Assembly (NCBI GenBank): GCA_020630065.1
Contig: JAHDCC010000004.1
Coordinates: forward strand, 35,219 to 99,218
Direction: 5' to 3'
DNA from: Acidimicrobiales bacterium
Lineage (GTDB): Bacteria > Actinomycetota > Acidimicrobiia > Acidimicrobiales > SZUA-35
Length of the DNA: 64,000 bases
The translations under genes and the position numbers were made by a program. Shown in pieces: positions 7,971 through 16,520 of the stretch (its first letter is position 1; every line of letters starts with the position of its first letter). The notes under the pieces are model-generated. The model was not told where the DNA came from, did no database searches, and saw nothing but the letters and a program-made list of their open reading frames with translations.

Positions 7971-7998
7971 TTGGAAGGGTGCTGTTGCTCCTTATAGT
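7971..7998 (+). promoter_or_regulatory. probable promoter of the ABC importer operon
   Basis: TTGGAA (7971-7976), 16 nt, then TATAGT (7993-7998) fits a vegetative promoter. A second -10-like GATAAT lies at 7999-8004. The palindrome at 8002-8020 covers the predicted start of transcription. Confidence 0.5.
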
Positions 7999-8001
7999 GA
8001 T

Positions 8002-8020
8002 AATGGGAATCGTTCTCATT
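8002..8020. promoter_or_regulatory. Fur/Zur-like operator palindrome
   Basis: A 19-bp inverted repeat, AATGGGAAT-C-GTTCTCATT, with 7 of 9 positions paired. Its TGxxAA...TTxTCA core has the 7-1-7 layout of Fur-family metal-regulator boxes, Zur in particular. It sits between the -10 box and the ribosome site of the gene at 8035, the right place for repression. Confidence 0.5.
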
Positions 8021-8034
8021 CCAGGAGGAGCAAG

Positions 8035-8262
8035 ATGGATATAGCCGGACACCTAGCCTCGACTCAAATGCTTGACTGCACAGGTCAAGTAACACATACC
8101 CTGACATTGCTCCCTGATGGAATGGTCGAAGTCGAAACGGCTTCAGTAACTGCGATCGTCGACCCCACATCAAAAATAATCATGCGGCCTCCGGGAGTTG
8201 TGCTGCCCGAACAGGTTCTGGACCAAGCCGCCATCCTCGCACGCGACGGCTTGAGCCTGTAG
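8035..8262 (+). CDS. small hypothetical protein heading the ABC importer operon
   Basis: A 75-residue protein beginning MDIAGHLASTQMLDCTG. The ATG at 8035 has a perfect AGGAGG at 8023-8028. It looks like a small beta-rich soluble protein (THTLTLLPDGMVEVETASV, SKIIMRPPGVVLPEQ) with no signal peptide or membrane helix. I do not recognise it. Its stop is 20 nt before the ABC ATPase, and it lies directly behind the metal-type operator, so it probably belongs to the importer operon. Confidence 0.65.
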   Translation: MDIAGHLASTQMLDCTGQVTHTLTLLPDGMVEVETASVTAIVDPTSKIIMRPPGVVLPEQVLDQAAILARDGLSL

Positions 8263-8282
8263 CAAATTCGCTGACGGACAAT

Positions 8283-9818
8283 TTGCTAACAATCAACGAC
8301 CTGTCGATAACCCACTCAACCGGGCAACAAACAAAAACTTTAGTCAACTCGGTTAGTCTTACGGTGAAGCCTGGACAAGTCGTAGGTGTCGTGGGCCCAT
8401 CGGGAAGCGGCAAAACCCTCACTGGTCTAGGCGCAAGCGGGCTACTTCCCCCTAGCCTCACCGCTAGCGGATCTGTCGAAATCAGCGGTGTTCCGCACAA
8501 CCTTCTGACGGTCAAACCTAAACACTGGCGTCGCCTCCGAGGTGCGTCACTTTCGTATGTCGGACAGAACGCTCTAGGGTGCCTACATCCTGCGTATCGA
8601 ATCAAAACCCAGATCGCCGAATCCATCACAACCCACCAAAACCTGCTTCAGCGGATAACACAACGTTCGCAACGAGCAGACGACGTCAACAAGTTACTCG
8701 ACGTCGTTGAACTACCCGAACGGGTCGGCTCACTCAGGTCGCATCAACTGTCAGGCGGAATGCGGCAACGAGTATCGATCGCAATGGCCATCGCAAACAA
8801 CCCGCAGTTCATGGTCGCCGACGAAATCACAACCGCCCTCGACCAAACCACCGAAAGAAAAATTCTCAGCCTCCTCTACCGGCTAGTCAACCAACACAAA
8901 ATCGGGCTAGTCCTCATCACCCACAACATCGAGGCCCTCAGACGAGTCGCCGACGACATTGTTGTGATCGACAACGGCAAGGTCGTCGAGACCGGGCCAC
9001 TACAAAAACTCCTCAGCCAACCCAAATCCAAAACCTGGTCGGCGATAGTCAAAGCCGACCAAAAAGAAAACCGCCGCACACCGCCTTCAACCAGTCAGCC
9101 CGCCCTCACCGTCGATCGCCTCACCAAAACGTATCGCAAAGGTGCCGGGCGACGCAGAACCAAAACTGTTCTAGACAACATCTCCTTCACCATCAACAAA
9201 AGAGAAACCGTTGGCCTCGTTGGAGTCTCAGGCAGCGGCAAATCCACGATCGCCCGTATTCTATGCGGACTGACCAGGCCCACATCTGGCACAGTTCACC
9301 TGGAAACTACCACGATCTGTCCAGCCAAAAACGTTTCCCCCCGCCGAGAAATTCAGCTCGTTTTCCAAGACCCATTCTCTTCACTCAACCCTCGAAAACG
9401 GCTACTCGAACAAGTTGCCGAACCTCTCATCGTCCAAAACATTGAACGAGACGAAGCGTTAAACGACGCCAAAGACATTCTGACCAGAATGGGACTCACC
9501 GAAAAAAACGTGCTCCGTTACCCCTCAGATCTATCGGGGGGCCAACTACAACGGGCCGGAATAAGCCGAGCCTTAATCGTCAAACCAAAACTAATCGTTC
9601 TCGACGAACCGGTAGCCGCCCTCGACCCGCCGATCCAGCAGTCCATCCTCGAACTGTTAATAGAAGAACAACAACGTAACGACGTCGCCTACCTATTTAT
9701 TTCGCACGATCGACGAGCTGTGAAACGAATCAGCCACCGAGTGTTGGAGTTAGACGAACATCAACTCCGGCCGCTACGTCAACACGGCCGCCACAATTCT
9801 CAACCCACAGGAAAGTAA
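8283..9818 (+). CDS. dipeptide/oligopeptide-type ABC transporter, fused double ATPase
   Basis: A 511-residue cytoplasmic protein with two ABC ATPase domains, equivalent to fused DppD and DppF. Domain 1 (about 1-250) has Walker A GPSGSGKT, signature LSGGMRQR and a Walker B in FMVADEITTALD. Domain 2 (about 265-505) has Walker A GVSGSGKS, signature LSGGQLQR and Walker B LIVLDEPVAALDP. It starts with TTG at 8283. It powers uptake through the two permeases downstream. Its codons favour A and C strongly, unlike the permease genes of the same operon. Confidence 0.88.
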   Translation: MLTINDLSITHSTGQQTKTLVNSVSLTVKPGQVVGVVGPSGSGKTLTGLGASGLLPPSLTASGSVEISGVPHNLLTVKPKHWRRLRGASLSYVGQNALGCLHPAYRIKTQIAESITTHQNLLQRITQRSQRADDVNKLLDVVELPERVGSLRSHQLSGGMRQRVSIAMAIANNPQFMVADEITTALDQTTERKILSLLYRLVNQHKIGLVLITHNIEALRRVADDIVVIDNGKVVETGPLQKLLSQPKSKTWSAIVKADQKENRRTPPSTSQPALTVDRLTKTYRKGAGRRRTKTVLDNISFTINKRETVGLVGVSGSGKSTIARILCGLTRPTSGTVHLETTTICPAKNVSPRREIQLVFQDPFSSLNPRKRLLEQVAEPLIVQNIERDEALNDAKDILTRMGLTEKNVLRYPSDLSGGQLQRAGISRALIVKPKLIVLDEPVAALDPPIQQSILELLIEEQQRNDVAYLFISHDRRAVKRISHRVLELDEHQLRPLRQHGRHNSQPTGK

Positions 9819-9825
9819 AACGGAA

Positions 9826-11394
9826 ATGATCAAAACACTACAGTTAGCGCTTGCGCTTCTCCTAGTTCTGAGCGCCTGCTCGTCCGGTTCGGAGACTGCG
9901 TCAACAAACGTGGATGGTCCAAGTGCCTCCACCAGCGCCGAAGACTCCGATAACCAATCGTCAGACACATTGACCGTAGCGATGGCGTTTGCTCCCGATT
10001 CCGGGCTAGCGATCGACACCGATGACGCCCTGACCTTAGCCGACTCCGGAACTGTTGAAGGGCTAGTCGCATCCGACGCAAGCGGCGAAGCGAAACCAGC
10101 TTTAGCCGAATCGTGGACACAGATCGACCCAACAACCTGGGGATTCACCCTCCGTTCTGACGTCACGTTCCACGACGGAGTCGAATTCAACGCAGACGCA
10201 GTAGTTACCGCATTCGAGTATTTGGCGAATTCGGCCACCCCGCCGAGAACCATCAAAGGTGTAGGTCTGGCAGCCGAAGCCGTTGACGAACAAACCGTTC
10301 GCGTCACAACCGAAAACCCGGACCCGATTCTCCCGATCCGGCTTTCGAGCGCCAACACGGCAATACTTAGCCCAACCGCCTACGAATCTGAAACCCCAGA
10401 CCCGATCGGGCACGGCACCGGTCCGTTCGAAATCACTGACTTCACTCCAGATCAGTCACTAACCGTTCAACGATACGACGGGTATTGGGGCGAACCAGCA
10501 AAGTTGGCGGAAGCAACACTTCGGTTCCTTCCCGATCCGAGTAGTCGGGCCGCAGCTGTACGATCCGGCGAAGTTGATATCGCTGAAGGTATAGCGTTGG
10601 CCGACGCCGAAGCAATCGAAGAGGACGATTCGATCGAACTGCAAACGATCGCACTGCCTCGTACCACCTCGATCTATACCAATACTACGAGTGGCCCGAT
10701 GAGCGATCCCGCTGTCCGTGAAGCTGCTGAGTTAGCAATCGACAACGAGGCGATCGCCGAACAGCTACTCGAAGGTAAATTTGTTGCGGCGAGTAACTAC
10801 TTCGGACCCGAAAACGAATGGCTCACTGCAGGCGACGTTAAGAACGACGCCGACAAGGCCAAAGAAATTCTAGAAGAGGCAGGGTTCTCCACCGACGGTT
10901 CCGACGCCAACTTGACGGTTAACCTATCGACCTACCCTGACCGTCCAGAACTCGAAGACATAGCGGTAGTAGCCCAAGCCCAACTAGAAGAAGTCGGCTT
11001 CACGGTCGAACTGGCCGTCGCCGAGTACTCGACATTAGAACCTCAAGGTCTTGGAGGCGAGCTCGACCTGTTTGTCCTGTCTCGAAGCTACTACCTCGAT
11101 ATGGCCGATCCGGCAGCGTTCCTGACTAGCGACTTCACCTGCGAAGGCGGCTACAACTTGAACACATTCTGCTCCGAGGAATTCGACAACATCATGGCTG
11201 AGCTGACCGAAAAGATTGAACCAGCTGATCGGGAACCTCTGTTTGCTTCGGCGGCGGAACTGTTAGCCGAAGAAACCGTCGGAATCCCGATCGTGCACAA
11301 CCAAGCTCAGGTTGCGGTAAGCGAGCGGGTTGAAGGTTTCGTAGCTGATCCGTTCGAACGGACCTTGATTACTTCTTCACTGTCGTTGAGCTAA
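9826..11394 (+). CDS. ABC transporter substrate-binding lipoprotein (SBP family 5)
   Basis: Extracellular solute receptor of the OppA/DppA/NikA family. The signal peptide ends in the lipobox LVLSAC (Cys18), anchoring it to the membrane, followed by a Ser/Thr-rich linker. Family features include LAESWTQIDPTTWGFTLRSDVTFHDG, FNADAVVTAFEY, HGTGPFEI, DGYWG, and a repeated-lobe C-terminus with IPIVHNQ. The 522 residues are typical. It starts 7 nt after the ATPase gene. Substrate cannot be read from sequence; the metal-type operator upstream suggests a metal-chelate or metallophore rather than a nutritional peptide. Confidence 0.87.
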   Translation: MIKTLQLALALLLVLSACSSGSETASTNVDGPSASTSAEDSDNQSSDTLTVAMAFAPDSGLAIDTDDALTLADSGTVEGLVASDASGEAKPALAESWTQIDPTTWGFTLRSDVTFHDGVEFNADAVVTAFEYLANSATPPRTIKGVGLAAEAVDEQTVRVTTENPDPILPIRLSSANTAILSPTAYESETPDPIGHGTGPFEITDFTPDQSLTVQRYDGYWGEPAKLAEATLRFLPDPSSRAAAVRSGEVDIAEGIALADAEAIEEDDSIELQTIALPRTTSIYTNTTSGPMSDPAVREAAELAIDNEAIAEQLLEGKFVAASNYFGPENEWLTAGDVKNDADKAKEILEEAGFSTDGSDANLTVNLSTYPDRPELEDIAVVAQAQLEEVGFTVELAVAEYSTLEPQGLGGELDLFVLSRSYYLDMADPAAFLTSDFTCEGGYNLNTFCSEEFDNIMAELTEKIEPADREPLFASAAELLAEETVGIPIVHNQAQVAVSERVEGFVADPFERTLITSSLSLS

Positions 11395-11422
11395 CCGTCG
11401 TTAAACGTAGCAGCTAGCGGCG

Positions 11423-12358
11423 ATGGCACAAAACTCGTTCTTAACCCGACTGATCATGGTCCCGATCGTGATGGTGCTTACCACCATCGTCATGTTCGCC
11501 TTGCCCGAATTGCAAGGAGTAGACCAGGCAAGTGCCACGTTACGCGCCCGAACCGACGGCGCGTCACTAGACCAAGAAACACTTGACGGATTGGAACGAG
11601 AGTTAGGGCTTGACCGTCCCGTCCACGAACAATATTTCGACTATCTGGGTCGCCTCGCAACAGGGGACTTTGGGGAGTCGAACATATCGAGACGGCCAGT
11701 TCGTCCTCAAGTTGTCGACGCAGCAAAAACATCGGCCACCCTTATAGGGGTAGCGATGACGATTTCGGTAGTGGCGGCGGTAGCCATAGGGGTTACCGCC
11801 GCCGCTAAACCGTTTGGTTTGTTCGACAAGTTCACGACGGCGACGAGCCGAATTTGGGTTTCTATCCCGAGTCACGTTTCTGCCCCTGTGCTCGTCTACT
11901 TTTTCGGGGTGAGACAACAGTGGCTTCCGACCAGTGGGTGGGGCGACTACTCACATATGGTTTTGCCAGTGTTTGCGTTGGCGGTAGGCCCAACCGCGCT
12001 TTTCTCTCAGGTCGTCAGGGCCGAAACCGCACAAGCGTTACAGCAGCCCTATGTTCGGACAGCGAAAGCAAAGGGTGTCCGTCGATGGAAAATCGTGTGG
12101 GTTCACGCAGCCCGAATGTCGGCGAACGGGGTGTTAGCTTTGGGTGGGATGTTCGCTGCCGGGCTCTTTGGCGGTTCGGTAATTGTCGAAGTGGTTTTTG
12201 GTATTCCGGGAATCGGTCGGCTGCTTCATGATGCGGTCAAAGATTCGGACGTGCCGATGTTGCAGGCCGGGGGGCTAGTTGTTGTTGCCGCCGGTCTAGT
12301 GATTGGAGCGGTATCGGATTATGTGTCATCGTTGTTGTCTCCACCAACGGGGGAGTAG
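11423..12358 (+). CDS. ABC transporter permease (DppB/NikB-like)
   Basis: A 311-residue inner-membrane permease of the binding-protein-dependent type. It has the N-terminal helix, then the long extracellular loop with GLDRPVHEQYFDYLGRLATGDFG characteristic of DppB proteins, and further helices with the EAA-loop region (RTAKAKGVRRWKIVWVHA) that contacts the ATPase. The C-terminal segment VEVVFGIPGIGRLL is family-typical. It is the third transporter gene of the operon and its stop TAG adjoins the next start. Confidence 0.87.
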   Translation: MAQNSFLTRLIMVPIVMVLTTIVMFALPELQGVDQASATLRARTDGASLDQETLDGLERELGLDRPVHEQYFDYLGRLATGDFGESNISRRPVRPQVVDAAKTSATLIGVAMTISVVAAVAIGVTAAAKPFGLFDKFTTATSRIWVSIPSHVSAPVLVYFFGVRQQWLPTSGWGDYSHMVLPVFALAVGPTALFSQVVRAETAQALQQPYVRTAKAKGVRRWKIVWVHAARMSANGVLALGGMFAAGLFGGSVIVEVVFGIPGIGRLLHDAVKDSDVPMLQAGGLVVVAAGLVIGAVSDYVSSLLSPPTGE

Positions 12359-12360
12359 TG

Positions 12361-13167
12361 ATGGCTACGATGAGATCGAGACCATGGGTACTGTCGGTTG
12401 GTTTGGCCGTGTTGTTGGTTGTTGTGTTGGCGGCGGCCGGTAGCCGGCTGGATTTCTCCGGTGGGGAACTTGACCTTTCGCAACGCCTCGACGGTCCCAG
12501 CCGTCAACATCTTCTCGGTACCGATCATTTGGGTCGAGACCTGTTGAGCAGGCTATTTACGGGTGGGTTTATTAGTCTCGGAGCGGCGACTCTTTCGCTT
12601 GTTTCAACTGCCGTGATCGGTACGGTTCTCGGTGTGTGGGCCGGTTGGGTAGGCGGTAAAGCTGCTGGGTTGTTGACCGTGACGACCGACGCGTTGGTAG
12701 CTATACCGTCGGTGGTTGTTGCGATTGTTGTCGTGTCGATTTTGCAGCCGGGAGTCTTGGGTATCGTGGCTGCGATGACGGTTACCGGGTGGCTGCCGTT
12801 CGCCCGTTTAGCTCTTCGTTTGACGATCCAAGAACTCGAGATGGAATATGTCGAGGCGGCTAGGTTTTCCGAGGCGGGAACATTTCGGTTGCTTAGTCAA
12901 ACGTTGTTGCCAAATATTGCTCGTCCGTTGCTCGCTCACGGAGTTCTGCGATTTCCGGGCAAGCTTATGTTGTTTTCTGGTCTGTCTTTTCTTGGTCTTG
13001 GTCCTCAACCGCCGACCCCTGAATGGGGGGCGATGTTGGCTGAGGGTGTGGCCGAACTCGAGCGGACGCCTCTTCTCGTGATCGCACCCGGGTTATGTAT
13101 TGTGTTGTCTGGGGTTGTAGTTGCTATGTATGGCCGACGGTTAGAAGAGCGTTCGGCTAGAACATAG
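12361..13167 (+). CDS. ABC transporter permease (DppC/NikC-like)
   Basis: A 268-residue permease pairing with the previous one. The N-terminal helix is followed by the signature HLLGTDHLGRDLLSRL near residue 50, the hallmark of DppC/OppC, and by the EAA loop (MEYVEAARFSEAGTFRLL). It ends with the usual WGAMLAEG motif and a last helix. The ATG at 12361 is preferred; a GTG at 12358 overlaps the previous stop. It faces the lipoprotein gene at 13178 with only 10 nt between stop codons. Confidence 0.87.
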   Translation: MATMRSRPWVLSVGLAVLLVVVLAAAGSRLDFSGGELDLSQRLDGPSRQHLLGTDHLGRDLLSRLFTGGFISLGAATLSLVSTAVIGTVLGVWAGWVGGKAAGLLTVTTDALVAIPSVVVAIVVVSILQPGVLGIVAAMTVTGWLPFARLALRLTIQELEMEYVEAARFSEAGTFRLLSQTLLPNIARPLLAHGVLRFPGKLMLFSGLSFLGLGPQPPTPEWGAMLAEGVAELERTPLLVIAPGLCIVLSGVVVAMYGRRLEERSART

Positions 13168-13177
13168 ACTGCGGCAA

Positions 13178-13573
13178 TTAGGGGCAGAGGTCGCCTTCGA
13201 TGATGAAGTAGAATTCGTAGCCGTCCGCTTCCTCTTCTTCGGGGGTAGCGATTTCGAGTTCGCCTGGTTTATAGGTGAGAACGGGTAGCGATTCGTCGAG
13301 TTGAGCTTCGGGGTCATCGAGGACCGGCCCAACTCGAGCATTAACATCGCTAGAGTCACCGGCTGTGACGAGATATTGCGTCTCGCCAGGTTGGATATCG
13401 TTTCGGTAGGAGCCAATATTTTCCACAATACGGTCGTATTCGACTTGGATTGGGGTGTTGCAGTTGTTTCTGGCGCCGATGTTTCGTAGGGCGGAGTCGG
13501 GGGTGCAGGCGGTTAGTGCGGATGTGGTGAGGAACAGTAGTGTTACGGCGATGGTTTTGGTTTGGGGATTCAT
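13178..13573 (-). CDS. cassette lipoprotein, copy 1
   Basis: A 131-residue lipoprotein with signal peptide and lipobox LTAC (Cys23), then CTPDSALRNIGARNNCNTPIQVE. The mature part has two more Cys and ends in a strongly conserved DGYEFYFIIEGDLCP. The paralogue at 34691-35080 shares the same ends, and the last 49 bp are identical between the copies. It is the last gene of the WXG-RTX operon; its ATG overlaps the previous stop (ATGA). Function unknown. In toxin cassettes a lipoprotein in this position could be an immunity protein acting outside the membrane, which is inference. Confidence 0.75.
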   Translation of the reverse strand: MNPQTKTIAVTLLFLTTSALTACTPDSALRNIGARNNCNTPIQVEYDRIVENIGSYRNDIQPGETQYLVTAGDSSDVNARVGPVLDDPEAQLDESLPVLTYKPGELEIATPEEEEADGYEFYFIIEGDLCP

Positions 13574-14094
13574 GGTTGGTGTGTTTCTGGTTGTTCGGGT
13601 TCGAGGATGGTGAAGATCGTTTCTTTGCCTTGTTTGCTTCCTGCGGCGTAGACACCGGTGATGTTGACGATGTGGGCCAGATGGTCGCTGTGTATGTATG
13701 ACAGAATTTGGAGATGTTCCATACGTTTACCAGGGAACTGGCTTTGGCATACTGCGGCGATTGTTGGGCGAGGTGTAGCGTGGTAGCGGCTACTTATGAC
13801 TTCGTCGTACTCCTTTGATTCCTGTTCGAAAAGTTCGGTAAGGAAGGTTTCAGCCGATGATAGTGGCAGGGTACGCAACACGCTGGCCACGATACTGGGT
13901 GTCACACCGTCGATCGGTTCAGGGCCACAAACAGCCATATCGACTTTGCGCATCGGTTGAACATAGTCGGACGGGCTGATCGCCTTCCACGTTGCCGGGA
14001 TTCGAAGCCCAATAGTTGGAGGCCCAGGAAACAAAGCAGACGGAAACGTCACCTCAGCGATGTCGTTATTGGTGGAGTGTTCAGAGAGGGTCAA
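13570..14094 (-). CDS. cassette protein of unknown function, copy 1
   Basis: A 174-residue protein without signal peptide, paralogous to 35077-35592. The shared N-terminal block is EVTFPS-LFPGPPTIGLRIP, followed by VDMAVCGP-PIDGVTPSIV and a helix with FLTELFEQES. The mixed beta/alpha pattern is loosely like the LpqN/DUF1795 fold, but I cannot assign it. It starts at TTG with the effector stop overlapping (TTGA) and its own stop overlaps the lipoprotein start (ATGA), so the three genes are translationally coupled. It could be a chaperone or immunity protein for the metallopeptidase. Confidence 0.72.
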   Translation of the reverse strand: MTLSEHSTNNDIAEVTFPSALFPGPPTIGLRIPATWKAISPSDYVQPMRKVDMAVCGPEPIDGVTPSIVASVLRTLPLSSAETFLTELFEQESKEYDEVISSRYHATPRPTIAAVCQSQFPGKRMEHLQILSYIHSDHLAHIVNITGVYAAGSKQGKETIFTILEPEQPETHQP

Positions 14095-15797
14095 AACCAG
14101 ATCACCTTGCCTATCTCAGCCGATATCTTTCCTGCCAACCCACGGTCATCAAAAGTTCCGCCCTCATTGAGGCCACGTTGATAGCGACGAGTGCTGCCGG
14201 GTTCAGTCGTTGGATAGTAGCCGTCGGGAAGTTCCAGATCGGGGGATGGGTACGTGCTTGGGTCATTCGGGTCAAAGTTCTCTTGGATGTAGTAGCCTTC
14301 GCGTTCGTGCTCGGTGTCGTAATAGCCGTCACCACCGAGTGCGATATCGACGACGCTGGAGGTAACCCAACGACCTAAGAACCCTGCAGTGCCGTGTTCT
14401 TCGTACTGGTACACATGCTGCTGCTCATGTGCAACAGTTGCGTCGTCCGGGACAGGTTCGTCGTATATAACGGTGTGGCCCAACGTTATCGCGCCGCCCT
14501 GAGGTGTCGTCACACCGGTAATGCAGGAATGATCGCCGCCACAAAAGCCGCCAGGGTCGCCGTGATAAAGTTCGCCGTCCAAGCCAATAATGGCGACCGC
14601 TGCGACTCCATCTTCGAACACCGCGTCAAATCTGCCGCCCGGAGTAGTGAACCATAGAGGGTCTTGTTCAAATCGGCGTTTGTTGGCCTCGATCGTGTAC
14701 TCGCCGAACTCGCCTAAACGTTCCGAGCCTTCTTCCACCCAACCGGGTGTTTCGAAACTAGGCAAATCGATGTTGGGGCCGAACGGTGTCGGATCATACC
14801 AAGGTCTACGCTCAGGCTCCTCTTCGACCGGTTCTGGTTTAGTGTCAACAATCGTGTCGTTATCGTTGCCATGAAACATGTCTTCGCTGCTATCGCCAGT
14901 GATCGTATCGGTTCCAGCGTTACCTCGAAGTTCGTCACGACCGGCCCCGCCATCGATCTGGTCATCGCCGTCGTTACCGAAGATCTGGTCGTCGCCTCTA
15001 TCGCCGCCAATCGTGTCGTCACCATCACCGCCGTACAACGTATCATCGCCTGATCCGCCGGAAAGCTCATCGGACCCTGACCCGCCAAGAACATTGTCAT
15101 CGCCCGATCCGCCGGAAAGTTCATCGGAGCCCGACCCGCCGAGAATACGGTCGTTTCCTGACCCGCCGGAAAGTTCATCAGAGCCCGTTCCACCCAGAAT
15201 CTTGTCGTCTCCTTGACGACCGCGGATCGTGTCCGCACCGGACCCGCCCACAAGCTCGTCGTCACCCGACCCGCCGACGATACGATCGTTCCCGGCCCCG
15301 CCGTCAACAGTCAACGACGCCTCAACATTGGTACTGATAGAAACGTCATCGTCACCGTCGCCGGTCTCAATCGTCAGATCAGCCGACTGCTCCACAGTCA
15401 ACTCGATCTCTTCACCGTTCACATACACAACAAGCCGACCGTCGGCCAGCTCGTGAACCTCGACGTTATCGTCATCGTCACCAGTGATCAGAGTGAACCC
15501 GTCGTCGTTCGAGAACGTAACCCCAGCCTCGTCGAACTGTTTCTGCTGATCGGCTTCAGAGATGTCGCCTCGAACACCACCCGCAAACTTCTCCAACGCT
15601 TTCATCGTGTCCAACATGCCGTCGACGATCGTTGGGCCGTCGACATCACCCGAAGCAAAAACACAAGCCTCCGACACCCGATTCTGCAGCAGCTCCAACG
15701 AAAAGAGCTTCTCATGCAAATCGCCACGCATCTTGGCGCCGTCAGTCAGAAACTCCCCAACAGCGTCGGTGTCCATAGAAACCATCGGGTCAGTCAC
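14091..15797 (-). CDS. RTX-repeat protein with C-terminal HEXXH metallopeptidase domain
   Basis: A 568-residue probable effector. Residues 1-95 form a helical WXG/LXG-like N-terminal region with no signal peptide. About 165-315 carry some 16 Ca-binding RTX nonapeptides (GGSGDDELV, GGSGSDELS and similar). Residues 336-568 form a globular domain with HEQQH at 457-461, followed by a downstream EHERE at 496-500 that can supply the third zinc ligand; Cys419 and Cys425 may form a disulfide. The same domain ends the protein at 35589-37973. The GTG start at 15797 has an AAGGAGG site. The gene follows the WXG protein by 11 nt. The protease call rests on the motif only. Confidence 0.8.
   Translation of the reverse strand: MTDPMVSMDTDAVGEFLTDGAKMRGDLHEKLFSLELLQNRVSEACVFASGDVDGPTIVDGMLDTMKALEKFAGGVRGDISEADQQKQFDEAGVTFSNDDGFTLITGDDDDNVEVHELADGRLVVYVNGEEIELTVEQSADLTIETGDGDDDVSISTNVEASLTVDGGAGNDRIVGGSGDDELVGGSGADTIRGRQGDDKILGGTGSDELSGGSGNDRILGGSGSDELSGGSGDDNVLGGSGSDELSGGSGDDTLYGGDGDDTIGGDRGDDQIFGNDGDDQIDGGAGRDELRGNAGTDTITGDSSEDMFHGNDNDTIVDTKPEPVEEEPERRPWYDPTPFGPNIDLPSFETPGWVEEGSERLGEFGEYTIEANKRRFEQDPLWFTTPGGRFDAVFEDGVAAVAIIGLDGELYHGDPGGFCGGDHSCITGVTTPQGGAITLGHTVIYDEPVPDDATVAHEQQHVYQYEEHGTAGFLGRWVTSSVVDIALGGDGYYDTEHEREGYYIQENFDPNDPSTYPSPDLELPDGYYPTTEPGSTRRYQRGLNEGGTFDDRGLAGKISAEIGKVIWF
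14853..15305. repeat. RTX-coding 27-bp tandem repeats
   Basis: DNA-level repeats of about 27 bp encoding the calcium-binding nonapeptides of the RTX protein. Several units are nearly identical in sequence, for instance those around 15060-15185, suggesting recent expansion by slippage or recombination. Confidence 0.85.
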
Positions 15798-15808
15798 GAC
15801 TCGCCTCC

Positions 15809-16246
15809 TTAAACAGTCGGGTTGAAATCAGGGCCAACAGGTTTGGTCACCGGCAGCGGAGCCGGGCCAACTTCGACAGCTGAATCATCGCCAACAAAAT
15901 TGTCGAAAAACTGTTCGCCTATCGAACGACTGTTACGTTCCTCATCTACCGCCGCCTCGTACTCGCGTCGCCGGTTCTCATCCGTCGCTTCAACCCATGC
16001 CCCAGCCCAACTGTTGGCGGCCCGACGTAACGACCTAGACGAAACTGTGAAGTCGTCGCTCTCCTCTGTTGCCCGCTTGCGAAAATCGTCGCCGTGAGGG
16101 CCCTTCCAATCTTTAGACGCAGACTCGATATCAGTGTCGCGGGCAGAGGCAACCGCGTCGAGATCTTCAGACATCCGCCACAAGGCTCGAGCCAGTTCGA
16201 GAGAACCCTCCGTGTCGAATTCGACAGGCTGAAACGACACGACCAC
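15809..16246 (-). CDS. WXG100-like protein heading the RTX operon
   Basis: A 145-residue protein with a helix-turn-helix hairpin: helix 1 (ELARALWRMSEDLDAVASA), the W-x-G turn KDWKGPHGDDF (Trp47, Gly49), then helix 2 with ATEESDDFTVSSRSLRRAANSW. The first 100 residues match ESX/WXG100 secreted proteins in layout. A Glu/Arg-rich helix and a Pro-rich tail follow. It starts with GTG at 16246 behind AAAGGG. In type VII systems such a protein is a partner or targeting subunit for the effector encoded next. No EccC-type ATPase is in the window. Confidence 0.72.
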   Translation of the reverse strand: MVVSFQPVEFDTEGSLELARALWRMSEDLDAVASARDTDIESASKDWKGPHGDDFRKRATEESDDFTVSSRSLRRAANSWAGAWVEATDENRRREYEAAVDEERNSRSIGEQFFDNFVGDDSAVEVGPAPLPVTKPVGPDFNPTV

Positions 16247-16520
16247 GATCCCTTTCTCACTATCGAACGGAACAGTTGCCGATCACGAACAAACCCGCAC
16301 GCCGTGATCGAACCGCCAGAACAACACCCGCCGTTGCCCTCCTGTGAGCATAGTCAGCCTAACCGCATCATAAAACGCTCTCGAGTGATGTTTTTGCCGA
16401 TAATGAGATGTCCAATTCTCTCATTCGACCGTATTGATCAACCTGACTATCTTCGTGTCTCGGCAGCGGCAACTACGTACGGTTTGTGCTTGAAAGTCTG
16501 TGTGGCGTGAAACGGACTAG

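Noticed and set aside
7844..8044. 66-codon plus-strand frame with a perfect AAGGAGG site
   Set aside because: It has a good ribosome site and a hydrophobic end, but its 3' half spans the predicted promoter and Fur-like operator of the next gene and overlaps that gene by 10 nt. Kept out; a translated leader remains possible.
14853..15305. Regular short repeats that might suggest CRISPR
   Set aside because: The period is about 27 bp without unique spacers and is in frame with RTX nonapeptides.
16094..16510. 138-codon plus-strand frame
   Set aside because: Antisense to the WXG gene over half its length, Arg/His/Pro-rich composition typical of shadow frames.
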